This document shows, piece by piece, positions 50,346 through 58,922 of a stretch of 64,000 nt of DNA (position 1 is its first letter; each line of letters starts with the position of its first letter). This DNA is from Nocardiopsis gilva YIM 90087 (GTDB lineage: Bacteria > Actinomycetota > Actinomycetes > Streptosporangiales > Streptosporangiaceae), in assembly GCF_002263495.1 (NCBI RefSeq), contig NZ_CP022753.1:4402001-4466000 (forward strand), written 5' to 3'. The notes beneath the pieces are model-generated. The model saw only the letters and a program-made list of their open reading frames with translations. It was not told the DNA's origin and did not search any database. Made by a program: the position numbers and the translations under genes.

Positions 50346-51224
50346 TTAGGAGATGCCGCCGTTCAGCAGCGGGATCAGCTGTTCTTCCTCGTAGTCGAGG
50401 TGTGCCTCCACCGCGGCGATCAGGCTGTCGACGTCGGCCAGCGCCTGATCCGCGTCGACATCGCGGCCGGAGATATCCGAGATGCGGGACTGGAGGTCCT
50501 GGAGGAGACGTTCCAGTTCCTTGTGCTCGGCGCTCAGCCGGTCCAGGACCGGTGCCAACTCGGGGTGCTGTGCCCGCAGGCCGGGAAGCATCCCGCCGTC
50601 CTCCATGGCGTGGTGGTGGTCCAGCCCCTGACAGACCGTGAGGCAGTTGACGCGCAGCTGCGCCCCGAGCGCCCCTGCCCCGCTGGCGGCTATTTCGGCC
50701 CGAACCAGCGACAGCTCCCTGCGAAACGCGTCGTGGATCGCCTTGAGGCCGTCGCCGGGCGGCAGGTCCGGCGGGCTCCCGTCGAGCGGCTCCAGCGCGA
50801 TGACGGGCAGCAGGCGGTCGGCCGTGACCTGGTACTCGCCCCATCCCGGGTCGGCTTCGACCGCGCGGGCGAACATGCGGTCGCGCTCCTCGCCCCGCAG
50901 CACCCGCGCCTCGGCGGTGTAGGTGAAGACGCCGTCTTCGACCGTGACCCGCGGGTCGGCGAGGATGTTGTGGTACCAGGCGGGGTGGCGCGGCGCGCCC
51001 CCGGCCGAGGCGATGACGATCTTGCGCCCGGTGCCCCCATCCGGCAGGTAGCCCAGCGGAGTGGTGCGGCGGAGCCCGCTCTTTGGTCCGGTGGTGGTGA
51101 GCAGGATCAGCCGGGCGCCTTCGAAGAACCCGCCCACGCGGCCCCGATTCGCTCGGAATTCTTCGATGACGTGCAGATGAAAATCGGCCGTGATGGTCGC
51201 TCTCGCTTTCTTACGTGAAGACAT
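50346..51224 (-). CDS. Deazaflavin-type nitroreductase fused to a hemerythrin domain
   Basis: ATG 51224 gives 292 residues. Residues about 12-145 form a Ddn/DUF385-type domain: FRANRGRVGGFFEGARLILL, TTTGPKSGLRRTTPLGYLPD, IVIASAGGAPRHPAWYHNIL. Members use F420H2. From about residue 155 an HHE hemerythrin-like four-helix domain follows (IHDAFRRELSLVRAE, GLDHHHAMEDGGMLPGL, AEHKELERLLQDL, AHLDYEEEQLIPLL) with His/Glu ligands for a diiron site. The fusion suggests O2/NO sensing or diiron chemistry linked to F420 reduction. It lies directly upstream of the HSL esterase on the same strand (52-base gap). Confidence 0.85.
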   Translation of the reverse strand: MSSRKKARATITADFHLHVIEEFRANRGRVGGFFEGARLILLTTTGPKSGLRRTTPLGYLPDGGTGRKIVIASAGGAPRHPAWYHNILADPRVTVEDGVFTYTAEARVLRGEERDRMFARAVEADPGWGEYQVTADRLLPVIALEPLDGSPPDLPPGDGLKAIHDAFRRELSLVRAEIAASGAGALGAQLRVNCLTVCQGLDHHHAMEDGGMLPGLRAQHPELAPVLDRLSAEHKELERLLQDLQSRISDISGRDVDADQALADVDSLIAAVEAHLDYEEEQLIPLLNGGIS

Positions 51225-51818
51225 TAATGGGTACAGAGGCGAACACGGGCACACGTCGAATATGAATGGCCCGTGGGGTGTCGAAAGCAGGCGCTGCCAC
51301 CACTCAGGCACCGCCGTCCGGGCAGGGAAATTCCATGCTTCGGCGCTGCGGCGACGGCAGCACTGCTGTGCTGAAGAACCGACCCTTCAAGGGCCAAGAA
51401 AGATGCGCGGAAGGCTCACGCGAAGGCAGGGAGAGAAACCCCGCCGAACGCGGGCGCGCGCAGGCGCGATGCGCTAGATGAGTCCAAAGAGACGTGCTGT
51501 CACGACATCTTCTCCGAGTACGGTGCCGCCCACTCGCCGCCTTACGTGCAGCGGCGCCACGCAGACACGATCGACATTCAATCCGTAATTTCCGTGACCG
51601 TCAAGTCGTGCTTCCGGCATTCAGGTCGGCGTCGCTCATCGGACGGGTGGATGCGTGCGCCGCTCTGCCATGCTCATACCTCCACTTCACGTGAGCTCAC
51701 CGCGGACACGAAAACCGCTCCCCGTGGTTTCCGGGCACCGGAGCCCTTTCCGGCACCGCACATCTCATCAGGTTCGGCTCTCTTTCAGTCCATACCGTGG
51801 AAGGGTGGCGCTGTGCTG
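51225..51818. other. Region without a recognised gene
   Basis: About 590 bases of somewhat lower GC. Short frames have no family character. It should contain the promoter of the nitroreductase-hemerythrin gene. The frame that becomes the VOC-like remnant enters near its right end. Confidence 0.35.
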
Positions 51819-51996
51819 GAGAACCCCGACCGCCCCGGGCCTGCTCTGGACCACGTGGTGCCCGCCATGGACGCGGCTCTGGCCGCCTACACACGGGCCG
51901 GATTCCCAGTCACCGCCGCGCCGCAACGCGCACTTCGTGGCGGATGCCCTGGGGCTCGATGGTCCGACGACGGAACAGGACGACCGGTTGTACTGA
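51819..51996 (+). pseudogene. VOC/glyoxalase-like remnant
   Basis: One frame reads PGPALDHVVPAMDAALAAYT then RAGFPVTAAPQR, the first beta-alpha unit of a vicinal-oxygen-chelate protein (LDHVV, AYTRAGF). Just afterwards similarity moves to another frame (RNAHFVADALGLDG) and ends at a stop. The remainder of the roughly 130-residue domain is missing. Frame-broken relic. Confidence 0.45.
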
Positions 51997-52035
51997 TCGC
52001 CGGACGCCGACGCCCAGGCGACATAGGTTGAAGGT

Positions 52036-52524
52036 ATGAATCCACTGCGCCGCAATGGTCTGTCCCGCCAGGACCGCGCACGGTTGGGGCTGGAACGGGG
52101 AGAGCGGGTCCTCGCGCATGCGGAGGCGGCCGAGGGGACACTCGTGGCGACCACGCGTGCGCTGCATCTGCCCGACGGGCACGCCGCCCCTTGGGAGACC
52201 ATCGACCGCGCCCGCTGGGCCGAGTCGGGGTTCCGTTTCACCGAAGTGGGTGTCGGCGAGCGCGTGTACGCGGTCCCCCACCCGGGACGGCTGGCCGAGG
52301 CCGTCCAGGAGCGGGTGACCGCGACCATCGTGGTGAGCAACCGCTACTCCCTCACCGGAGACCCGCGCGAACCGGGCTTCACCCTGGTCGCGCGCAGGCC
52401 ACCGGGCGAGTCCGACATCACCTGGCGCGTCCACCTGGACGAGGGCGTCCACCCCGATGACCCGCGGCTGAACGAGGTCGTGCCCCGCGCGCTGGCCGCT
52501 CTGCGGGCGCAGACCGGTGTTTAG
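52036..52524 (+). CDS. Conserved actinobacterial hypothetical protein
   Basis: The 162-residue product has no signal or membrane segment. ERVLAHAEAAEGTLVATTRA and LHLPDGHAAPWETIDRARWA suggest a small beta-rich domain like PH-type or photosystem-repair-like folds. ATIVVSNRYSLTGDPREPGF follows, then VRLDEGVHPDDPRLN-like VHLDEGVHPDDP. Such proteins occur singly in many actinomycetes without known function. Its 3' end overlaps the convergent FAD oxidoreductase by four bases. Confidence 0.7.
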   Translation: MNPLRRNGLSRQDRARLGLERGERVLAHAEAAEGTLVATTRALHLPDGHAAPWETIDRARWAESGFRFTEVGVGERVYAVPHPGRLAEAVQERVTATIVVSNRYSLTGDPREPGFTLVARRPPGESDITWRVHLDEGVHPDDPRLNEVVPRALAALRAQTGV

Positions 52525-55493
52525 GGCTGTCGATGCTGTGCTTTCTGGCCGACCTGATTCTGGAGTCCGCGCGCTAGTGCCTCGGCCAGGTGCAGTGCGG
52601 GACGGCCGGTGTGCTGCTCGATCTGGGTCCGGCAGCTGAAGCCGTCGGCGAGCACCAGGGTGTCGGGGGCGGCGGCGCGGACGGCGGGGAGAAGGACACG
52701 TTCGCCGACCGCCGTGGAGACGTCGTAGTGCTCGGCCTCGAAGCCGAAGTTCCCGGCCAGGCCGCAGCAACCGGAGTCGAGCACCTCGCCGTCGATGCCC
52801 GCCTTTCGCATCAGCTCACGGTCGGGGTCGAAGCCGATCACGGCGTGCTGGTGACAGTGCACCTGGCTGATCGCCGCGGCGTCGATGTGCGGCGGACTCC
52901 AGTCGGGCGCGTAGGCCCGGAGGAACCCGGCGAGGGTGTGCACCGACTCCGCGACCCGTTCGCTCTGCCGCCCCGGCACCAGCTCCACCAGGTCGCTGCG
53001 GAGCGCCGCCGTGCAGCTCGGCTCCAGCCCCACGATGGGGACGCCGGCGGCGACGTGTGGGGCCAGAGCGCGCAGCGACCGCCGCATGACGGTGCGGGCC
53101 ACCCCGAGTTGACCGGTGGAGACCCAGGTCAGCCCGCAGCACACCGGCCCTTGCGGCAGGACGACGCGGAAGCCCGCGGCCTCCAGGACCCGCACGGCCG
53201 CCACGGGAACCCGCGGGCTGAGGTGGTTGCCGAAGGTGTCCGGCCAGAGAAGGACCGTGCCCCGGTGACCTGCACCTGTACCGGCCTGGTCCGCCGCACG
53301 TAGGGCCCGACCCGCCGATGCGCGGCGGTGCCGCTTGAACCAGCGGGTGAAGGTGGTCCGGGAGAACTCCGGGATGGCGCGCTGCGGCGCGACCCCGCCC
53401 AGTCGCTTGAGCGCGTCGCCGAGGTACCGGGCGCCACCGAGCCGGTTCACCTCGGCCGGGGCCAGTGTCGCCAGCCGTGCCCACACCGGCAGCCAGCCCA
53501 TCGAGTAGTGCGAGGCGGGGCGAACGCGCCCTTGGTAGTGGTGGTACAGGAACTCGGCCTTGTAGGCCGCCATGTCGACGTTGACGGGGCAGTCGCTGCG
53601 GCAGCCCTTGCACGACAGACACAGGTCGAGGCTGTCGCGGACCTCCTCCGAGCGCCACCCGTCGGTGATGACCTCGCCGTTGACCATCTCGAACAGCATC
53701 CGCGCCCGGCCGCGTGTGGAGTCCTTCTCCTCGCGGGTCACCATGTAGCTCGGGCACATCACACCGGGGCCCTCGTGGCGGCGGCACTTGCCCACGCCCG
53801 AGCAGCGGCGCAGGGCGCGGGCGAAGTCGCCCTGGTCCTCCGGGTAGGCGAGCACGGTCAGCGGTGCGCGGGGCGCGGCCGGGACGCGCAGGTCGGCGTC
53901 GAGCGGCTTGGGGTCGACGATGATCCCCGGGTTCATCTGGTTCTCCGGGTCCCAGATGGCCTTGAACTCGCCGAACGCCTGGCAGATCCGCTCGCCGTAC
54001 ATCCGCGGCAGCAGCTCCGAGCGCGCCTGGCCGTCACCGTGCTCGCCGGAGATGGAACCGCCGTGCGCCGCGACGAGGTCGGCGGCCTCCTCCATGAAGG
54101 TGCGGAAGCCGCGCTGTCCGGCCGGGTCGCCCAGTTCGAAGTCGATGCGGATGTGCATGCACCCCTCGCCGAAGTGCCCGTAGGCCACGCCGTCGCGGCC
54201 GTGCCGCCGCATCAGCGCGTCGAACTCGCGCAGGTAGGACCCGAGGCGCTCGGGCGGGACGGCCGCGTCCTCGAAGCCGGACCATGCCTCCGCTCCGTCG
54301 GGGGTGCGTGAGGTCAGCCCCGCCCCCTCCTCGCGGATGCGCCACAGCGCCCGGGTGTGGGCCGGGTCCGTGACGACGGCGGCCTCCAGCGGGCGCGCGG
54401 CCCCCGTGAGCCCGCGTACCAGGGCCTGGCCGGCCGCGGCCGCGTCGTCGCGGTCGGCGCCGCCCATCTCCACCATGAGCCAGGCATTCCCCTTGGGCAG
54501 GGCGACGCCGGAGCGCACCCCGGGGCGGTCGAGCCCCACGAGGAGCCGGTGGTTGAGTCCTTCGACGGTGAGCGGGCCGTGGTCCAGGAGTTCGGGGACG
54601 GCGTCGGCGGCCGACGCGGCGTCCGGGTAGCCGAGTACGACCAGCGCTCGGGCCGCCGGGGCCTCGGCCAGGCGCACGGTGGCGCCGAGGACGGTGACGC
54701 AGCTGCCCTCGGTCCCGGTGAGGGCGCGGGCGATGTGTCCGCCATGCTCCGGTAGCAGGCGGTCGAGGGCGTACCCCGAGACCCTGCGGGACAGCTGGGG
54801 CATGCCCGTCCGCAGGTCGGCCATGTAGGTGGCGGTGAGCTCGCGCAGCGCCGCATAGATCTGCCCCTCGCGGGTGGGCAGGGCGGCGCGGCGGTCGAGC
54901 TCCTCGGCGGAGGTGGCGCCCACGGTCATCCGGGTGCCGTCGTAGAGCAGGACGTCGAGGGATTCCACGTTGTCGGCGGTGGTTCCCCACGCCACCGAGT
55001 GGGCACCGCAGGCGTTGTTGCCGATCATTCCGCCGAGCGTGCAGCGGCTGTGGGTGGAGGGATCGGGGCCGAAGGTGAGGCCGTGGGGCGCCGCGGCGGC
55101 GCGCAGGTCGTCGAGGATGAGGCCGGGCTGCACCCGCGCGGTGCGGGCCGCGGGGTCCAGGTTCTCGACCGCGGTGAGATAGCGCGAGGTGTCGATGACG
55201 AGCCCGGATCCGATGGCGTTGCCCGCGATGCTGGTGCCGCCGCCGCGCGGGGTCAGTGGGACGCCGTAGGCGCGGGCGGCGGCCACGGCGGCGATGATGT
55301 CGTCGGTGGTCCGGGGGAGGGCGACGGCGAGGGGAACGTGCCGGTAGTTGGACGCGTCCGCGGTGTAGAGGGCGCGAGCGCCCCGCCCGAAGGACACCGT
55401 CCCGGAGAAGTCGGTGCCCAAGGCGCGTCGGAACCCGTCGAGGTCGATGTCGTCCGGTGCTGTGATGGTGCGGGGATCGACTGTGTTTTCCAC
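52521..55493 (-). CDS. FAD-linked / Fe-S oxidoreductase, D-lactate or glycolate dehydrogenase type
   Basis: The 990-residue product starts at GTG 55493 with GAGGG eight bases upstream; the longer frame lacks family character. The N-half is a VAO-type FAD domain (PLTPRGGGTSIAGNAIGSG, GGMIGNNACGAHS) plus FAD-oxidase C domain (GYGHFGEGCMHIRID-like VAYGHFGEGCMHIRID). A ferredoxin-like pair of Cys clusters follows (CSGVGKCRR, VMCPSY; CLSCKGCRSDCPVNVDM). Two CCG domains end the chain (PVCCGLTWVSTGQ, SGCCGLAGNFG). This is the YdiJ/Dld2-like one-chain architecture that oxidises 2-hydroxy acids and passes electrons to quinones. Substrate unproven. Confidence 0.9.
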   Translation of the reverse strand: MENTVDPRTITAPDDIDLDGFRRALGTDFSGTVSFGRGARALYTADASNYRHVPLAVALPRTTDDIIAAVAAARAYGVPLTPRGGGTSIAGNAIGSGLVIDTSRYLTAVENLDPAARTARVQPGLILDDLRAAAAPHGLTFGPDPSTHSRCTLGGMIGNNACGAHSVAWGTTADNVESLDVLLYDGTRMTVGATSAEELDRRAALPTREGQIYAALRELTATYMADLRTGMPQLSRRVSGYALDRLLPEHGGHIARALTGTEGSCVTVLGATVRLAEAPAARALVVLGYPDAASAADAVPELLDHGPLTVEGLNHRLLVGLDRPGVRSGVALPKGNAWLMVEMGGADRDDAAAAGQALVRGLTGAARPLEAAVVTDPAHTRALWRIREEGAGLTSRTPDGAEAWSGFEDAAVPPERLGSYLREFDALMRRHGRDGVAYGHFGEGCMHIRIDFELGDPAGQRGFRTFMEEAADLVAAHGGSISGEHGDGQARSELLPRMYGERICQAFGEFKAIWDPENQMNPGIIVDPKPLDADLRVPAAPRAPLTVLAYPEDQGDFARALRRCSGVGKCRRHEGPGVMCPSYMVTREEKDSTRGRARMLFEMVNGEVITDGWRSEEVRDSLDLCLSCKGCRSDCPVNVDMAAYKAEFLYHHYQGRVRPASHYSMGWLPVWARLATLAPAEVNRLGGARYLGDALKRLGGVAPQRAIPEFSRTTFTRWFKRHRRASAGRALRAADQAGTGAGHRGTVLLWPDTFGNHLSPRVPVAAVRVLEAAGFRVVLPQGPVCCGLTWVSTGQLGVARTVMRRSLRALAPHVAAGVPIVGLEPSCTAALRSDLVELVPGRQSERVAESVHTLAGFLRAYAPDWSPPHIDAAAISQVHCHQHAVIGFDPDRELMRKAGIDGEVLDSGCCGLAGNFGFEAEHYDVSTAVGERVLLPAVRAAAPDTLVLADGFSCRTQIEQHTGRPALHLAEALARGLQNQVGQKAQHRQP

Positions 55494-55609
55494 GTGCCCT
55501 ACCCTCGCGCCGCCGGACGGCGGCTGACAATACCGCCGCGCCGCCGCAAACCGACGCGCGTGCGGCGTGCGCGGCGCAGCGGTGTCCGCGCCGTCATTCC
55601 TGACACTTC

Positions 55610-55626
55610 CTGACACTCGGTGTCAG
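55610..55626. promoter_or_regulatory. 17-bp perfect palindrome upstream of the PPOX gene
   Basis: CTGACACTCGGTGTCAG has 7-bp arms and a three-base spacer. It is preceded by a direct repeat of CTGACAC at 55600-55606. It ends 23 bases before the PPOX start and lies upstream of the divergent FAD oxidoreductase, so it may be a shared operator. Confidence 0.5.
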
Positions 55627-55649
55627 TCTCTACGCCGATACTTGCCGCT

Positions 55650-56117
55650 ATGACGACGCCATGGAAAACGTTCAGTGATGAGGCGCCCGAGCTGGCAGCG
55701 GCGGTACGCGCCCGATTCGAGGCCACCAAGCACCATGTCCTGGCCACGCTGCGCGCGGACGACGCGCCTCGCGTCAGCGGGACGGAGGTCGGTTTCCAGG
55801 GCCCCGACATCGTTCTCGGCTCCATGCCGGACGCGCTCAAGGTCCGCGACCTGCAGCGCGACGACCGGTTCGCGCTCCACGCCAACCCCGGCGACGGGTC
55901 CATGGAGGGCGGCGACGCCAAGATCTCGGGGACGGCCGTGGAGGTGACCGACCCCGACGAGCTGGAGTCCTTCCGCCAGCCGGGGCAGCCGCCGGGGCCC
56001 TTCCACCTGTTCCGGCTGGAGCTGGCCGACGCGGTGCTGACCTCGGTGGAGAACGACCAGCTGGTGATCCGGCTGTGGCGCCCCGGTGCCGGGGTCACGC
56101 GGTTCAGCCGGACGTGA
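55650..56117 (+). CDS. Pyridoxamine 5'-phosphate oxidase-like (PPOX) flavin/F420-binding protein
   Basis: The 155-residue product starts MTTPWKTFSDEAPELAAAV. HHVLATLRADDAPRVSGTEV is the PPOX strand-turn-strand; LGSMPDALKVRDLQRDDRFA follows the split-barrel pattern. HLFRLELADAVLTSVENDQL ends it. Members bind FMN, F420 or haem and are reductases or sensors. No Shine-Dalgarno precedes ATG 55650, so a leaderless message is possible. The upstream palindrome suggests specific regulation. Confidence 0.85.
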   Translation: MTTPWKTFSDEAPELAAAVRARFEATKHHVLATLRADDAPRVSGTEVGFQGPDIVLGSMPDALKVRDLQRDDRFALHANPGDGSMEGGDAKISGTAVEVTDPDELESFRQPGQPPGPFHLFRLELADAVLTSVENDQLVIRLWRPGAGVTRFSRT

Positions 56118-56159
56118 GCCGGTCCGGTGGCGAGAGAGCGGCGCGCCGCCCCGTGCCGC

Positions 56160-57500
56160 TCACTCGCCCTGTTCGAGCGACTCGTCCATAGCGGTGACCA
56201 GGTCGGCCTCGGGGTCCATGTCGAGGTTCCACATCATCAGCCCGCCCAGGTTCATCTCGCGAACGTAGGCGCCCTTCATCCGGACGATCTCGGGGGTGTC
56301 GAAGGTCCACCACTCGTTGCCGTCGTACAGCCAGTAGGCCCCGTTGATCGGGTCGTGGAAGCGTCGGCCGCTGCGGTACTTGAGTTCTCCGTAGGGGTCG
56401 ACGGCCTCGCCGTAGGTGCCCTCCGCGCCCGAGTCGGCCGGGGCGTAGCGGCCGAAGTTCTCGGGGCTCACCCCGGTCCAGCCGCGCCCGAAAGCGGGGA
56501 AGCCGAGCACCAGCTTCTTCGCGGGCAGGCCGTAGTCGAGGTAGCGGCGCACGGTGCTGTCGGTGCTGGCGTCGTTGGGCGCTCCCTTGGGCGCGTACAG
56601 CTGGGAGTGGTGGTCGGTGACGTCGCTCCAGGCACCGGTGAAGTCATAGCCCTGCACCGTGGCGAAGTCGATCGATTCGAACATCTCCGGTTCGTAGCTC
56701 GTCGTGAGCTGGTCGGTGCCGTTGGCCAGTGACACCGACAGGTCGTACCGGCGCCCGGTCTCGGCCTCCAGGTCGTCCATCTGGCGCCGGAACTCCTTCA
56801 CGGCGAGGGTGAGGTTGCGGCGGTCATCGGGGCTCTCGGTGTTGCCCTCCTTGCCGCCGGACACCGGCCACTCCCAGTCGAGGTCGATGCCGTCGAACGC
56901 ACCGGCGGCGGCGCCCTCGCCGCCCTGGGGTTCCTTCCCGAGGACGGGAAGGTCGCCGCGCAGCCACAGGTCCACGCACGAGGACACGAACTCGCGCCGC
57001 GACTTCTCGTCCTTCACCGCCTCGGAGAAGTAGGTGGACCAGTTCCACCCGCCCAGGCTCAGGCTGACGCGCAGGTCGGGATACTTCTCCTTGAGCATGA
57101 GGAGCTGGTTGAGGCTGCCCGCCAGCGGCTGGTCATAGCTGTCGGCCTTGCCGTTGAGGCTCTCCTCGGCCTCATACCGCCGCTGGTACAGCTCCCACGG
57201 CTGGTCGGTGTCCTCGGGGATCGAGCACCGGCCTTCGTCGTCGACGTAACCGAACGCCCAGATGACGCGCGTGAGGTGCTCGGCGGCCCCGCTCTCGTCG
57301 ACATCCTTGATCAGGTAGCCGCGGTTCGCGGTGTTCCAGTCGGCGAAGTAGGCCACCCGCTCCAGCCGGCCGTTCCCGCCCCCGGAGTCGGTGATCGCGG
57401 TGAACGCGCTGAAGAACAGGGCGCCGAGGACCACGGCCGCGACAACCCCGATGAGGGCGGGTCTGTGCCGCCCGAGTGGCTTCAGCTTCTGCGCCGACAT
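56160..57500 (-). CDS. Membrane-anchored GH18 chitinase-like protein
   Basis: The 446-residue product starts at ATG 57500 with GAGG close upstream. A basic N-terminus and one hydrophobic segment (ALIGVVAAVVLGALFFSAF) act as signal anchor. The GH18 barrel begins VAYFADWNTANRGYLIKDVD; SLSLGGWNWSTYF is the SxGG motif, and FDGIDLDWEWPV is the catalytic DxxDxDxE with the acid Glu. YDFTGAWSD and GLMMWNLDMDPEADL supply later substrate-site residues. It should cleave chitin or another GlcNAc polymer outside the membrane. No carbohydrate-binding module is present. Confidence 0.9.
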   Translation of the reverse strand: MSAQKLKPLGRHRPALIGVVAAVVLGALFFSAFTAITDSGGGNGRLERVAYFADWNTANRGYLIKDVDESGAAEHLTRVIWAFGYVDDEGRCSIPEDTDQPWELYQRRYEAEESLNGKADSYDQPLAGSLNQLLMLKEKYPDLRVSLSLGGWNWSTYFSEAVKDEKSRREFVSSCVDLWLRGDLPVLGKEPQGGEGAAAGAFDGIDLDWEWPVSGGKEGNTESPDDRRNLTLAVKEFRRQMDDLEAETGRRYDLSVSLANGTDQLTTSYEPEMFESIDFATVQGYDFTGAWSDVTDHHSQLYAPKGAPNDASTDSTVRRYLDYGLPAKKLVLGFPAFGRGWTGVSPENFGRYAPADSGAEGTYGEAVDPYGELKYRSGRRFHDPINGAYWLYDGNEWWTFDTPEIVRMKGAYVREMNLGGLMMWNLDMDPEADLVTAMDESLEQGE

Positions 57501-57696
57501 CACCCTCGAAGGTAGCCTTTGCCCGCACACCATCGCACATATCTGGGGCAGAATCGGCCGCATCAGGCCGCCGCCCGGGCCCGCGGGAACTCCCATGCCC
57601 CACCACTCGTTAGATTTCTCCAGTTCGCAACGGGACGAGTGGGGGCAGCCGGCACCCGCTCGCCGGGTACTCCAGGTCGAGACCGGTGGTGGGAGG

Positions 57697-58863
57697 CTAC
57701 TCCAGGAAGTCCCGCAACATCTGCGCGCGTGAGGGATGGCGCAGCTTCGCCAGGGTCTTGGACTCGATCTGGCGAATGCGCTCCCGCGTCACCCCGAACT
57801 CCCGTCCCACCTCTTCCAGGGTGCGCGGATGCCCGTCCACCAGGCCGAAGCGGAGCTGGATGATCCGCTGCTCGCGCTCGGACAACCCGTTGAGCAAGAC
57901 CACCAGCTGGTCCTGCAGCATGATGAACGACGCCGCCTCGACGGGGACGACGGCGTCGGAGTCCTCGATGAAGTCGCCGAAGTCGGAGTCCTCCTCACCG
58001 ATCGGCGCGTGCAGCGACACCGGTTCCTGGGCGATGCGCTGGATCTCCTGGACGCGTTCGTCGCCGAAGCCCAGCTCGCGTGAGATCTCACCGGGTGTCG
58101 GCTCGCGGCCGAGCTCCTGGTGCAGCTGGCGCTGCACCCGCATCAACTTGTTGATGGTCTCGACCATGTGCACCGGGATGCGGATGGTCCGCGCCTGGTC
58201 GGCGATGGCCCGGGTGATGGCCTGCCGGATCCACCAGGTCGCGTAGGTGGAGAACTTGAACCCCTTGGTGTAGTCGAATTTCTCCACCGCGCGGATCAGA
58301 CCCAGATTGCCCTCCTGGATCAGGTCCAAAAACAGCAGGCCGCGTCCGATATAGCGCTTCGCAATGGACACCACCAGCCGGAGGTTCGCCTCGATCAGCC
58401 GACGCTTGGCGCGTTCACCTTCGTTGACGAGACATTCGAGTTCGGCGGCGTGTTCTCGGGAGACCTGGCCCGGCACCGCAGCGTGCTGCTCGTCGTGCAG
58501 CTTCTGTCCGGCGTACAGGCCGACCTCGATCGATTTGGCGAGTTCCACTTCTTCTTCTGCCGTGAGGAGCGGAACGCGGCCGATCTCCCGCAGGTAGATG
58601 CGCACCAGGTCGTTGGTGGAGGTGCGCCGCCCGAATTCGGACACCGAGGACGGCGGTTCGTCCGCGGCCGGGTCGATGACGTCGACCCCCCGCTGGGCGA
58701 GACCGCGGACCACCGGATCCAGAGACTCGGGAGGGGCATCCAGACGGTCCAGGGCGGAGGCGACGTCGGCAACGGTCACCGCCTCCCCGGATCGTGAATC
58801 CGCGACGAGTTGCGCCACCTGTCGGATCGGCGGCATTTCGCTGGGCAGCACCGATAGAGCCAC
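57697..58863 (-). CDS. RNA polymerase principal-type sigma-70 factor
   Basis: The 388-residue product has region 1.2 ([19 protein letters not shown]) and regions 2.1-2.4 ([60 protein letters not shown]). Region 3 follows ([13 protein letters not shown]), then region 4 ([39 protein letters not shown]). The promoter-contact residues are of group 1/2 type. The N-terminal extension is only about 80 residues, shorter than in HrdB-like primary factors, so it may be a secondary Hrd. GTG 58863 has no clear ribosome site. It lies just downstream of dnaG, as in other bacteria. Confidence 0.92.
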   Translation of the reverse strand: MALSVLPSEMPPIRQVAQLVADSRSGEAVTVADVASALDRLDAPPESLDPVVRGLAQRGVDVIDPAADEPPSSVSEFGRRTSTNDLVRIYLREIGRVPLLTAEEEVELAKSIEVGLYAGQKLHDEQHAAVPGQVSREHAAELECLVNEGERAKRRLIEANLRLVVSIAKRYIGRGLLFLDLIQEGNLGLIRAVEKFDYTKGFKFSTYATWWIRQAITRAIADQARTIRIPVHMVETINKLMRVQRQLHQELGREPTPGEISRELGFGDERVQEIQRIAQEPVSLHAPIGEEDSDFGDFIEDSDAVVPVEAASFIMLQDQLVVLLNGLSEREQRIIQLRFGLVDGHPRTLEEVGREFGVTRERIRQIESKTLAKLRHPSRAQMLRDFLE

Positions 58864-58922
58864 CCTTACAGTGTGCCCGCTACCGGCCCCGTATAGAGAG
58901 AACTATTTTTGTCACCACGCTG

